Counted from the stretch's first letter, positions 27,248-35,419 are shown. The stretch is 64,000 nucleotides of DNA from Serratia marcescens (GCF_001902635.1 NZ_MJAO01000008.1:124001-188000); one strand, 5' to 3'. The notes: generated by a model not told the origin, from the letters alone. Translations and numbers: made by a program.

Positions 27248-28377
27248 GCGATCTGGCGTTGCCGATAGTGTTCATGCTGTTCATCGTGGTGGCCGAGGCG
27301 GTGGCGCTGCAGTGGGGGCGCAGTGAGCCGGTCAACTGGCACGATCTGGTGTTCAACCTGAACTCCGGCCATATCATGCTGTGGCTGTTTCGCGGGCTGG
27401 AAATCACCTGTTACGGCTACGTGGCCGCGCACTTCAGCCTGGGGCTGCTGGACACCTGGCCGCCGCTGCTGATGTGGCTGTTCGCCTTGCTGGCGTGGGA
27501 TTTCGGTTTCTACTGGCTGCATCGCTTGCACCACCGTTTCCGGGGGCTGTGGGCGGTGCACGTGGTGCACCATCAGGGCGAGCACTTTAATTTGTCGCTG
27601 GGGGTGCGCAACTCCTGGTATTCGTCGTTGACGTCGATCCCGTTCTTTTTACTGCTGGCGCTGGCGGGCGTGCCGCTGTCGGTGTTCGTCACGGTGTCGA
27701 TTTTTCACTACAGCATTCAGCTGTTTAACCATAATGCGCTGACGCCGAAGCTCGGCGTGTTGGAAAAAATCCTGGTCACGCCGGCGCACCACCGGGTGCA
27801 CCACGTCAAGGACATGGCGTATTCCAATAAGAACTTCGGCGGCAGCTTTATCTTCTGGGACAAACTGTTCGGCACCTTCTGCCCGGCGTTGCCGACCACG
27901 CCGTTCAGCTACGGCGTCAGCGGCGATCGGCCGTCCGCCAACCCGTTCTGGGCGAGCAACCTGCCATTCCTGCGCTATTTAGGTATGACATGGCGCCCTG
28001 CGCCGGGCCGGCCACGCGACCGCCGTTCGGCACTCAGCGTATTCAGCGGCGCAATGCTGTTGTTCTCGCTGGTGGTCGGTTACGTCTACCAATACGGTTA
28101 TGGCTACGGCGACGTCGGCTGGCCGCAAATGGCGCTGCTGGTGCTGTTGGCGTTGGGCTCGGTAGCGCTGGGGGGCATGACGGAAGGGCGGCCGTGGGCG
28201 AGCGCCGTCTGGTTGCTGATCGCGCTGGGCATGCCGCTGCTGTTCATCGGCTATCTGGGGTGGTCGCAGCGCTATTGGCATTTCGCCATGGCCGCTGTGG
28301 CGCTACATGCCTTGTGCATAACGCTGGGCTGGGGGCGAGTGGCCGCGCCGGCCGCCGTGGAGGAACCGCATGGCTGA
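27244..28377 (+). CDS. sterol-desaturase/fatty-acid-hydroxylase-type di-iron membrane enzyme
   Basis: A 377-residue membrane protein with the tripartite histidine signature of the fatty-acid hydroxylase superfamily: HRLHH (93-97), HVVHH (106-110) and HHRVHH (182-187). These bind a di-iron centre for O2-dependent hydroxylation or desaturation, or cleavage of ether lipids in some members. The di-iron domain covers the first 240 residues; the last 130 residues hold four more predicted membrane segments not usual for the shortest family members. It overlaps the previous gene by 4 bp and the next by 8 bp. It likely tailors the product made by the first four genes. Confidence 0.82.
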   Translation: MSDLALPIVFMLFIVVAEAVALQWGRSEPVNWHDLVFNLNSGHIMLWLFRGLEITCYGYVAAHFSLGLLDTWPPLLMWLFALLAWDFGFYWLHRLHHRFRGLWAVHVVHHQGEHFNLSLGVRNSWYSSLTSIPFFLLLALAGVPLSVFVTVSIFHYSIQLFNHNALTPKLGVLEKILVTPAHHRVHHVKDMAYSNKNFGGSFIFWDKLFGTFCPALPTTPFSYGVSGDRPSANPFWASNLPFLRYLGMTWRPAPGRPRDRRSALSVFSGAMLLFSLVVGYVYQYGYGYGDVGWPQMALLVLLALGSVALGGMTEGRPWASAVWLLIALGMPLLFIGYLGWSQRYWHFAMAAVALHALCITLGWGRVAAPAAVEEPHG

Positions 28378-29452
28378 CTCACTGCCGCCGCTGCGTTTTC
28401 CCGCCGATGGCGAGCAGGCGTTTCACCGCGATCTCAAGCGCGCGGCGCACGCCTGCCTGGCGGGCGATCATCGCTATGCTGATACCGCGCGGCTGGCCAA
28501 GGCCGCGCTGCTGCTGGCGTTGTGCGCCGGGTTTTATGCCCTGAGCCTGATGCAGCATCAGCCTTGGGCGTTTTTCCTCTGCTATTTCTTGTTCGTGACC
28601 ATGGGCATGTTGCTCAACGTCAACGTCAATCACGACGCTTCGCATAACGCTTTCTTGCGCGCACCCTGGGCCAATCGCCTGGTGGGGCGGCTGGTGACGC
28701 TGCCGCTGGGCGTCGATCCGGACTACTGGCGCACGCGGCACGTGGATTACCACCATGTTTACGCCAACGTCGAACACTACGATCTGGACACCGAAGAGAA
28801 CGGCTTTTTCCGCCAGACGCCGTTCCAGCGCTGGCAGCCGCATATGCGCTATCAGCACCTGTACTGGCCGCTGATCGCCGCGCTTTCGCTTCCCTACATC
28901 GCCTGGATTTTCGATTGGTCCGATCGGCGCGGTAAAACGCCGCTGCGGGAGAAACGCGTGCTGGCGGGGCGGGGCGGTTGGGCGCTGTTCGTGCTGTGCA
29001 AGTTGCTCCATGTGGCGCTGGTGCTGGTGGTGCCGCTGATCCTGTGCCACCTGCACGGCATCGGTTGGGGCTGGGTGCTGCTGGCCTATGCGATTAGCCA
29101 GATGTGCGCCTCGCTGCTGGTGGTGTTCCTGCTGCTGGGCACCCACTGGGCGCAGGCCGAGTTTTACCCGGTGCCGGCGGGCGACAGCATGCCGCACGGC
29201 TGGTACCGGCACAATTTCGCCACCGCCTGCGACTGGCAGCCCGAGCCGCGTTGGTTAGAGCACCTGACCGGCGGGCTGAACTATCACCTGACCCATCATC
29301 TGTTCCCCGGCTGGAATCACCGCCACTACCCGGCGCTGGCTGCTGCGGTGGCGGAAGTGGCGCAGCGGCACGGCATGGCATATCGCTGCATCGGCTATCG
29401 CGAACTGCTGGCGCAACAGCAGCGTTTCTTGCGCCGGATGGGGCAGCCATGA
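28370..29452 (+). CDS. membrane fatty-acid desaturase (copy 1 of tandem pair)
   Basis: A 360-residue acyl-lipid/acyl-CoA desaturase with four membrane segments. Its histidine boxes are HDASH (88-92), HVDYHH (124-129) and HLTHH (306-310), the arrangement of DesA/linoleoyl-CoA desaturase-like enzymes. It would insert a double bond in a fatty chain using O2 and a ferredoxin or cytochrome partner, none of which is encoded nearby. It starts 8 bp inside the preceding gene and shares ATGA with the next. Sequence identity to the following gene is obvious along the full length, so the two arose by tandem duplication. Confidence 0.87.
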   Translation: MADSLPPLRFPADGEQAFHRDLKRAAHACLAGDHRYADTARLAKAALLLALCAGFYALSLMQHQPWAFFLCYFLFVTMGMLLNVNVNHDASHNAFLRAPWANRLVGRLVTLPLGVDPDYWRTRHVDYHHVYANVEHYDLDTEENGFFRQTPFQRWQPHMRYQHLYWPLIAALSLPYIAWIFDWSDRRGKTPLREKRVLAGRGGWALFVLCKLLHVALVLVVPLILCHLHGIGWGWVLLAYAISQMCASLLVVFLLLGTHWAQAEFYPVPAGDSMPHGWYRHNFATACDWQPEPRWLEHLTGGLNYHLTHHLFPGWNHRHYPALAAAVAEVAQRHGMAYRCIGYRELLAQQQRFLRRMGQP

Positions 29453-30534
29453 AACCGCTGCGCCCGTTAGCCTATCGGCGCGACGACAGCGGGTTGCACC
29501 GCGCGTTGATGCAGGCGGCTCAGCATTATCTGGCAGCCAACGGCGATCACCGCTTCGCCGACGGTGGCATGTTGGTGAAGCTGGCGTTGCTGTTGGCGCT
29601 GTGCGGCCTGTGTTACGGGCTAAGCCTGCAGCAGCAAAACGGCTGGGCGTTCTTTGCCTGCTATTTCGGCTTTATCTTTATCGGCATGTTCCTGACGGTG
29701 AACGTGGTGCACGACGCCTCGCACAACGCGTTTTTCCGTCGGCCTTGGGCCAACCGCTGGCTGAACGCTCTGGTGAGCGTACCGTTGGGGCTGGATCCCG
29801 ACTGCTGGCGCGTGCGACACGTGCTGTTCCACCATGCCCATAACAATATCGAACACTACGATCCCGACATCGATGCCAACGGCGTGCTGCGGCAGACGCC
29901 GTTCCAGCGCTGGCGGCCGTTTATGCGCGCACAGCGTTACTATTGGCCGCTGGTGGCGGCGCTGACCTTCCCGTACTACATCTGGCTGTTCGACTGGCTG
30001 GATCGGGCGGGCCGAACCCGGGTGGCGGCCCGCATGGCGCAGCAGGGTATACGTGGCTGGATCGGGTTTCTGGCGGGCAAGGCAGCGCACCTGTTGTTGG
30101 CGCTGGCGATCCCGTGCTGGCTACTGCCGCCGGCCATCGGCATCGGGCACATTCTGCTGGTCTATTTGCTAAGCCAGATGCTTTCTTCATTGCTGTTCGT
30201 GATGTTGATCATCGGCACCCACTGGGCCAAGGCCAATTTTTATCAGGCGCCGGCGCAGGGCGCGATGCCGCACGGCTGGTATCACCACGTGTTCGCCACC
30301 ACCTTCGACTGGCTGACCCGGCCGCGCTGGCTGGGATACTGGCTCGGCGGGGCGAACCTGCATTTGACGCATCATCTGTTCCCGCACTGGAGCCACCGCC
30401 ATTATCCGGCGCTGAGCCGCATCATCGGCGAGGTGGCGCCACGTTTCGGCATCGACTACCGCCTGTTGGAACTGGAGGAGCTGTTGCGCCTGCAGCAGCG
30501 CTTCCTCAGCGCGATGGGGCGCAAACCGCATTAG
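29449..30534 (+). CDS. membrane fatty-acid desaturase (copy 2 of tandem pair)
   Basis: A 361-residue paralogue of the gene before it, with the same boxes at the same positions: HDASH (88-92), HVLFHH (124-129) and HLTHH near 306-310. Flanking segments such as TPFQRW and MPHGWY are shared. Differences cluster in the loop between the second and third membrane segments and at the N-terminus, so the two copies may act at different chain positions or on different substrates. ATG 29449 overlaps the previous stop; longer in-frame starts lie inside copy 1. It closes the eight-gene unit; 106 bp follow before the next gene. Confidence 0.87.
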   Translation: MKPLRPLAYRRDDSGLHRALMQAAQHYLAANGDHRFADGGMLVKLALLLALCGLCYGLSLQQQNGWAFFACYFGFIFIGMFLTVNVVHDASHNAFFRRPWANRWLNALVSVPLGLDPDCWRVRHVLFHHAHNNIEHYDPDIDANGVLRQTPFQRWRPFMRAQRYYWPLVAALTFPYYIWLFDWLDRAGRTRVAARMAQQGIRGWIGFLAGKAAHLLLALAIPCWLLPPAIGIGHILLVYLLSQMLSSLLFVMLIIGTHWAKANFYQAPAQGAMPHGWYHHVFATTFDWLTRPRWLGYWLGGANLHLTHHLFPHWSHRHYPALSRIIGEVAPRFGIDYRLLELEELLRLQQRFLSAMGRKPH

Positions 30535-30640
30535 CGTTACATGCGGATTGTGCGAGGTGTTACGCAGTTCACTAATTGAACGATATTTGCCCTTCCAGTA
30601 GACTTTCCCCCTGTGAATCAACGGCCACAGGAGGTGGAGT

Positions 30641-30865
30641 ATGCGCAGTTTGCCGATTCGGTTATCCAATGAAATCGACGACAGTTTGAACGATATTGCC
30701 CGGCGTCACGGGATGGCAAAAACCGACGTCATTCGCCTGGCATTTTCTTTAATGACGATTGCCGACCGTGAGTGGATGAAACAGGACGGTTCCCGTCTTG
30801 GGATCGTGCGTGAAAGCGACGAGGGGCTGGAGGCGGTCGCCGTGGTGGTGGGGATTTTTCCATGA
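30641..30865 (+). CDS. ribbon-helix-helix (CopG/Arc-like) small DNA-binding protein
   Basis: A 74-residue protein. The N-terminal SLPIRLSNEIDDSLNDIA strand-helix followed by GMAKTDVIRLAFSLM is the beta-alpha-alpha layout of ribbon-helix-helix repressors. The ribosome site AGGAGGT ahead of ATG 30641 is near-consensus, unlike most genes here. It shares ATGA with the small membrane-protein gene after it, so the two form a pair, possibly an autoregulated unit. No toxin-type partner is recognisable. Function unknown. Confidence 0.7.
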   Translation: MRSLPIRLSNEIDDSLNDIARRHGMAKTDVIRLAFSLMTIADREWMKQDGSRLGIVRESDEGLEAVAVVVGIFP

Positions 30866-31253
30866 AACCGCAAAATGAGCGCCCGCAGGTTGATGCTGAT
30901 ACGTTGTATTTGGATCCGTCGCTGGTCTTTGACGAAATGGAGCGGCTGCGCCTGGCGCGCCAGGTGCTGTGCGGGATATTCGCGGTCAGCGTGGGCGTAT
31001 TTGCCGCCCACGCCGCTCCTCTAAATAATTGGAGTTGCTTCCCGGCGGCAAGAGCGCTCATCCCCGGGAGCTTACTCAGGTAAGTGACCGGGGTGAACGC
31101 TTGCAGCCAACACAGAAGCAACTTCAAGTATGACGAGGATATTGGGAGAGAAACGAAGCGCTGAGTCAAGCGTTCGAGCTGGTGAAGATCGGCGCCTTGC
31201 CGCTGGTCACGCTGGTGGTGTCCTTCTACTTTCCCAACAGCGCGGCCAGATAA
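30862..31253 (+). pseudogene. small membrane-protein gene interrupted by an ERIC element
   Basis: The frame starting at 30862 encodes a polar N-terminus (DADTLYLDPSLVFDEMERL) and a first membrane segment (VLCGIFAVSVGVFAAHA), then runs into repeat DNA and stops at 31083 after a nonsense tail. After the repeat another frame (31137-31253) continues without a start codon, reading ERNEALSQAFELVKIGALP then LVTLVVSFYFPNSAAR and stop, a second membrane segment and plausible C-terminus. The two halves lie in different frames, as expected if an insertion of 3n+2 bases split one gene of about 90 residues. The truncated 73-residue product could still be made. Confidence 0.6.
31016..31142. repeat. ERIC (intergenic repeat unit) element
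   Basis: About 127 bp match the ERIC consensus. The central palindrome contains GGGAGCTTACTCAGGTAAGT and GACCGGGGTGAACGC, close to the sites of the classic ERIC1R and ERIC2 primers. The ends read CTAAATAATTGGAGTTG and ACTTCAAGTATGACGAGGAT with short inverted TCCTC/GAGGA termini. ERIC elements are non-autonomous and usually intergenic; this copy appears to lie within a coding frame. Boundaries are approximate by a few bases. Confidence 0.88.
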
Positions 31254-31262
31254 GGCGCCATG

Positions 31263-31415
31263 TCAATGTGACTTCATACCCGCCGTGGTCATCAGCAGGC
31301 GGAACAGCGAGGCAACCACGAACAGCCCCAGCACGCTGGCGCTCCAGATGATCACCAGCCAGCCGATGCGTTTCCACCAGGGCGCCGGGGCGGCGGTTGC
31401 CGTTTTATCTTGCAT
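31263..31415 (-). CDS. DUF2474 small membrane protein, probable oxidase micro-subunit
   Basis: A 50-residue single-span protein: MQDKTATAAPAPWWKRIGW, then LVIIWSASVLGLFVVASLF as membrane segment, then RLLMTTAGMKSH. The WWKRIGWL...IWxASV pattern is that of DUF2474 proteins, which follow cioAB/cydAB genes in many proteobacteria. It starts 15 bp after the subunit II stop with a GGGAGG ribosome site, so it is the third gene of the oxidase operon. By analogy with CydX it may stabilise the haem subunit, but that is inference. Confidence 0.82.
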   Translation of the reverse strand: MQDKTATAAPAPWWKRIGWLVIIWSASVLGLFVVASLFRLLMTTAGMKSH

Positions 31416-31429
31416 AGCGTCCTCCCTTC

Positions 31430-32437
31430 TCAGTGATAGCCGTGCTCATGGCTGATCTTGCCGCGGAACACGTAGTAGCTCCAGAAGGTGTAGACCAGAA
31501 TGATCGGGATGATGAACAGCGCCCCCACCAGCATAAAGCCAAGGCTCTGCGGTGGTGCGGCGGCGTCCCACAGGCTGATGGTCGGCGGGATCAGATTTGG
31601 CCAGATGCTGATGCCAAGCCCGCTCAGGCCGAGGAACACCAGCAGCAGCGTCAGCATGAATGGCGAGTAGTGCGCGCCGCGTTTCACCCCGCGCTGAATC
31701 CCCCAGGCGCTGAGCAGCACCAGCACCGGCACCGGCAGCAGCCAGAACAGGTTAGGCAGCGTAAACCAGCGCGCGGCGATTTCCGGATGCGCGATCGGCG
31801 TCCAGATGCTGACCGCAGCCAGCACCAGCAACAGGATCGCCAGCAGCGGCGTCGCCAGGTGATACATGCGCGCCTGCAGGTCACCGGCGGTTTTCATCAC
31901 CAGCCAGGTGCAGCCGAGCAGGGCGTAGGTCACCACCAGCCCCAGCCCGCAGAACAGCGCGAACGGCGTCAGCCAGTCCAACGCGCCGCCGGCGTAGGTG
32001 CGGCCTTCGACCGGGAAGCCGTTGATCACCGCGCCCACCACCACACCCTGGCTGAAGGTCGCGAAGAGAGAGCCCCAGATGAACGCTTTGTCCCAGATAT
32101 GACGTTTCTCCGGTTTGGCCTTGAAGCGAAACTCGAAGGCCACGCCGCGGAAAATCAACCCGATCAGCATCAGCGTCAGCGGGATCGCCAGCGCGTCGAG
32201 GATCACCGCGTAGGCCAGCGGGAAGGCACCGAACAGCGCCGCGCCGCCCAGCACCAGCCAGGTCTCGTTGCCGTCCCATACCGGTGCGACGGTGTTCATC
32301 ATCAGATCGCGGTCGTCGCTCGCTTTCACCCACGGAAACAGGATGCCGATGCCCAAATCGAAACCGTCCATCACCACGTACATCATGGTGCTGAACACGA
32401 TGATCACAAACCAAATCAGCGGAAGATCGATGCCCAT
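31430..32437 (-). CDS. cioB: cytochrome bd-type ubiquinol oxidase subunit II
   Basis: A 335-residue membrane protein starting MGIDLPLIWFVIIVFSTMMYVVMDGFDLG, the conserved opening of CydB/CioB with the acidic D-G-F-D-L-G motif. WDGNETWLVLGGAALFGAFP is the second family signature. Eight to nine membrane segments are visible. It pairs with subunit I to form the quinol oxidase that reduces O2 to water without pumping protons. The start lies 2 bp after the subunit I stop with AGGAG upstream. Its partner has the short Q-loop of cyanide-insensitive (Cio) oxidases; the gene symbol follows that assignment. Confidence 0.92.
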   Translation of the reverse strand: MGIDLPLIWFVIIVFSTMMYVVMDGFDLGIGILFPWVKASDDRDLMMNTVAPVWDGNETWLVLGGAALFGAFPLAYAVILDALAIPLTLMLIGLIFRGVAFEFRFKAKPEKRHIWDKAFIWGSLFATFSQGVVVGAVINGFPVEGRTYAGGALDWLTPFALFCGLGLVVTYALLGCTWLVMKTAGDLQARMYHLATPLLAILLLVLAAVSIWTPIAHPEIAARWFTLPNLFWLLPVPVLVLLSAWGIQRGVKRGAHYSPFMLTLLLVFLGLSGLGISIWPNLIPPTISLWDAAAPPQSLGFMLVGALFIIPIILVYTFWSYYVFRGKISHEHGYH

Positions 32438-32439
32438 GT

Positions 32440-33840
32440 TCAGCTCCTGTCGTCCAGAGTGTCGTTGACCGCGGACAGCGGACGCGCCGGCCGGCCCTCG
32501 GTATTGTCTTCTTGGTGTTCATGCGGCTGCGGCCCTTTGCGGATCAGGCGCATCATGTAGGAGTAGCCCACGCCGAACACCGAGCAGTAGACGACGATAA
32601 ACGCCAGCAGGCTGATGCTCATGTGCAGATCGCCGTGTGCCGAGACCGCATCCTTGGTACGCAGCAGGCCGTACACCACCCACGGCTGGCGGCCGATCTC
32701 GGTGGTGAACCAGCCTGCCAGCAGCGCCAGCAGCCCGGAAGGCCCCATCCACAGGATGAAATACAGGAATGGACGCGACTGATACAGCCCGCCGCGCCAG
32801 CGCAGCCACAGGCTCCACACCCCGGCCAGAATCATCAGCATCCCCAGCCCGACCATGATGCGGAACGACCAGAACACCACGGTGGAATTGGGGCGATCCT
32901 CCGGCGGGAAGGATTTGAGCGCAGGCACCTGCTCGGTCAGGCTGTGCGTCAGGATCAGGCTGCCGAGGTAAGGCACCTCCAGTTTGAAGCGGGTCTCTTC
33001 ACGCTGCATGTCCGGCCAACCGACCAAGATCAGCGGGGTGGCTTCGCCCGGCGGGTTTTCCCAGTGGCCCTCGATGGCGGCGATCTTTGCCGGCTGGTGT
33101 TTCAGGGTGTTCAGGCCGTGCGCATCGCCGATCAGCGCCTGCACCGGCGCGACGATCAGCGCCATCCACATCGCCATCGACAGCATCTTGCGCATCGCTG
33201 GGGTATCGCGGCCGCGCAGCAGATGCCAGGCGGCGGAAGCGCCGACGAAGAACGCCGAGGAGAGGAAGGCGGCGGTAGACATGTGCAGCAGGCGGTACGG
33301 GAAGGACGGGTTGAAGATCACCTTCAGCCAGTCGACCGGCACCACTTGGCCGTTGATGATTTCATGCCCTTGCGGGGTCTGCATCCAGCTGTTGGAGGCC
33401 AGGATCCAGAAGGTGGAGATCAGCGTGCCGAGCGCCACCATGCAGGTGGCGAAGAAATGCAGGCCGGGGCCGACGCGGTTCCATCCGAACAACATCACAC
33501 CGAGGAAACCGGCTTCGAGGAAGAAGGCGGTCAGCACTTCATAGGTCAGCAACGGCCCGGTAATGCTGCCGGCGAACTCGGAGAAGAAACTCCAGTTGGT
33601 GCCGAATTGGTAGGCCATCACCAGTCCAGACACCACGCCCATGCCGAAGTTGACGGCGAAAATCTTTGACCAGAAGTGGTAGAGCTCACGGTAGGCTTCA
33701 TTGTGCGTTTTCAACCATAACCCTTCCAGCACCGCCAGGTAGCTGGCTAAACCGATGGTGATGGCGGGGAAAATGATATGGAAAGACACGGTGAAGGCGA
33801 ACTGTATTCTGGCGAGTTCCAGTGCATCAAGACCCAGCAT
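32440..33840 (-). CDS. cioA: cytochrome bd-type (Cio) ubiquinol oxidase subunit I
   Basis: A 466-residue haem-binding subunit from ATG 33840, preceded by AGGAGG; a longer in-frame start is unsupported. LGLDALELARIQFAFTVSFH carries the first haem histidine, GxxMAYQFGTNW follows, and RLLHMSTAAFL and WSFRIMVGLGML are haem and quinol-region signatures. The periplasmic Q-loop between GWPDMQREETRFKLEVPYLG and the next helix is short, as in CioA rather than long-loop E. coli CydA, suggesting lower cyanide sensitivity. It transfers electrons from ubiquinol to haem b595/d. The operon is divergent from the MocR-type gene. Confidence 0.92.
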   Translation of the reverse strand: MLGLDALELARIQFAFTVSFHIIFPAITIGLASYLAVLEGLWLKTHNEAYRELYHFWSKIFAVNFGMGVVSGLVMAYQFGTNWSFFSEFAGSITGPLLTYEVLTAFFLEAGFLGVMLFGWNRVGPGLHFFATCMVALGTLISTFWILASNSWMQTPQGHEIINGQVVPVDWLKVIFNPSFPYRLLHMSTAAFLSSAFFVGASAAWHLLRGRDTPAMRKMLSMAMWMALIVAPVQALIGDAHGLNTLKHQPAKIAAIEGHWENPPGEATPLILVGWPDMQREETRFKLEVPYLGSLILTHSLTEQVPALKSFPPEDRPNSTVVFWSFRIMVGLGMLMILAGVWSLWLRWRGGLYQSRPFLYFILWMGPSGLLALLAGWFTTEIGRQPWVVYGLLRTKDAVSAHGDLHMSISLLAFIVVYCSVFGVGYSYMMRLIRKGPQPHEHQEDNTEGRPARPLSAVNDTLDDRS

Positions 33841-33905
33841 GGCGCCTCCTAGGGTTGAACATAAATTAACCTCTTGAGTATAGCTGTCATTTTTATGTGA
33901 AAAGC

Positions 33906-33978
33906 TTGGCGTTAAGTTAATCACGAAGTACAGTGACTATAATAGTGACAGTTATTTTACTTTTTCATATAACAGTTA
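33906..33978 (+). promoter_or_regulatory. divergent control region with direct repeats between cio and mocR-type gene
   Basis: Two AGTGAC repeats at 33932-33937 and 33944-33949 flank TATAAT, a possible -10 for the rightward gene. Two ACAGTTA repeats lie at 33948-33954 and 33972-33978. MocR regulators commonly bind paired direct repeats near their own promoters, so these are candidate operator sites for autoregulation or for control of the divergent oxidase operon. Confidence 0.45.
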
Positions 33979-33984
33979 AGAGCT

Positions 33985-35403
33985 ATGACCCGATACGAAC
34001 AGCTTGCACAGCAGATTAGAGAACAGATCCAGAACCGGGTGTGGCGGGCGGGCGACAAGCTGCCTTCGCTGCGTGAGAGCGGCAAGCGCGCCGGGTTGAG
34101 CCTGATGACGGTGGTGCAGTCTTACCAACTGCTGGAGAGCCAGGGGTGGATCGTCGCCCGGCCGCAGTCGGGCTACTATGTGGCGGCGCGTCCGCAGCCG
34201 CTGCCCCAGCCATCGCGCGGCGAGAAGCTGTTGCTGAGCGAGCAGGTGGACATCAACGCCTTTATTTTCGACGTGCTGCAGGCCTGCAAGGATCCGGACA
34301 TCGTGCCTTTCGGTTCGGCCTTTCCCGACGCCACGCTGTTCGCCCAGCCGAAGCTGGCGCGGGCGCTGAGCAGCGTGGCGCGCAAGTTCACGCCGCACAG
34401 TTCGCTGGCCAACCTGCCGCCGGGCAACGACGCACTGCGGCGGCACATTGCGCAGCGCTATGCGCTGAGCGGCATGCAGGTGGCGCCGGACGAGATCGTT
34501 ATCACCGCCGGGGCGATGGAGTCGCTCAGCCTCAGCCTGCAGGCGGTGACCCAGCCCGGTGACTATGTGGCGATCGAGTCGCCGGCGTTTTACGGCGCGC
34601 TGCAGGCGCTGGAGCGGTTGCGGCTGAAGGCGGTGGCGATTGCCACGCACCCACAGGACGGTATCGATCTGGACGCGCTGCAGCAGGCGGTGGAACAGTA
34701 TCCGATCAAAGCCTGCTGGCTGATGACCCATTTCCAGAACCCGCAGGGCGCCACCATGTCGGAGGCCAACAAACAGCGCCTGGTGGCGCTGCTGCGCGAA
34801 CGCCAGATCTCGTTGATCGAAGACGACGTTTACGGCGAACTGTACTTCAGCGCCGAACGGCCGTTGCCGGCCAAAGCGCTCGATAGCGGCGGCCAGATCC
34901 TGCACTGTTCGTCATTTTCCAAATGTTTGGCGCCGGGCTTTCGCGTCGGCTGGGTGGCGGCGGGGCGTTATGCGCAACAGATCCAGCGTTTGCAGCTGAT
35001 GAGCACCGTTTCCACCAGCGTGCCGACCCAGATGGCGCTGGCGGATTATCTGCTGCACGGTGGCTACGACACCCATCTGCGGCGGCTGCGGCGGCTGCTG
35101 GCTCAGCGCCAAAGCGCAATGCGCCAGGCGATCGCCCACCATTTCCCGCCGACGGTGAAGGTCAGCCAACCCGATGGCGGTTTCTTTTTGTGGCTGGAGC
35201 TGGATCCGGCGCTGTCGTCGATGGCGCTGTATCGGCGTGCGCTCTCACGGGGCATCAGTATCGCGCCGGGGCGCATGTTTACCACCGGCGACCATTTCAA
35301 CCACTGCTTCCGCCTCAACGCCTCTTTTGAATGGAGCGATCGTTTTGAAGAGGCGATCAAAACCTTAGCCAAACTTATTCGGGGGCTGGAGCCGGCAGGC
35401 TGA
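33985..35403 (+). CDS. MocR-type GntR/aminotransferase fusion regulator
   Basis: A 472-residue two-domain protein. Residues 1-70 are a GntR winged helix (YEQLAQQIREQIQNRVWRAG, KLPSLRESGKRAGLSLMTV). The remainder is a fold-type I PLP-dependent aminotransferase-like domain. SSFSKCLAPGFRVGW includes the lysine expected to bind PLP, and IEDDVYGELYF the aspartate that pairs with the pyridine nitrogen. MocR proteins sense PLP or amino compounds and regulate metabolism or transport. It may regulate itself, the divergent cio operon, or the peptide importer 150 bp downstream; context does not decide. Confidence 0.88.
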   Translation: MTRYEQLAQQIREQIQNRVWRAGDKLPSLRESGKRAGLSLMTVVQSYQLLESQGWIVARPQSGYYVAARPQPLPQPSRGEKLLLSEQVDINAFIFDVLQACKDPDIVPFGSAFPDATLFAQPKLARALSSVARKFTPHSSLANLPPGNDALRRHIAQRYALSGMQVAPDEIVITAGAMESLSLSLQAVTQPGDYVAIESPAFYGALQALERLRLKAVAIATHPQDGIDLDALQQAVEQYPIKACWLMTHFQNPQGATMSEANKQRLVALLRERQISLIEDDVYGELYFSAERPLPAKALDSGGQILHCSSFSKCLAPGFRVGWVAAGRYAQQIQRLQLMSTVSTSVPTQMALADYLLHGGYDTHLRRLRRLLAQRQSAMRQAIAHHFPPTVKVSQPDGGFFLWLELDPALSSMALYRRALSRGISIAPGRMFTTGDHFNHCFRLNASFEWSDRFEEAIKTLAKLIRGLEPAG

Positions 35404-35404
35404 A

Positions 35405-35419
35405 CCGCGCTTTGCGCGG
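35405..35419 (+). terminator. hairpin after the MocR-type gene
   Basis: CCGCGC, loop TTT and GCGCGG form a 6-bp stem immediately after the stop codon. No T-run follows, so it is a weak terminator candidate. Confidence 0.4.

Noticed and set aside
31130-31351. 73-residue plus-strand frame after the ERIC element
   Set aside because: It begins inside the ERIC repeat end and overlaps the DUF2474 gene antisense; no protein-like pattern.
31433-32560. Plus-strand open frame opposite cioB
   Set aside because: Antisense shadow, Gln/His-rich; the minus strand carries the oxidase motifs.
32512-33669. Plus-strand open frame opposite cioA
   Set aside because: Same reason; the real gene is on the minus strand.
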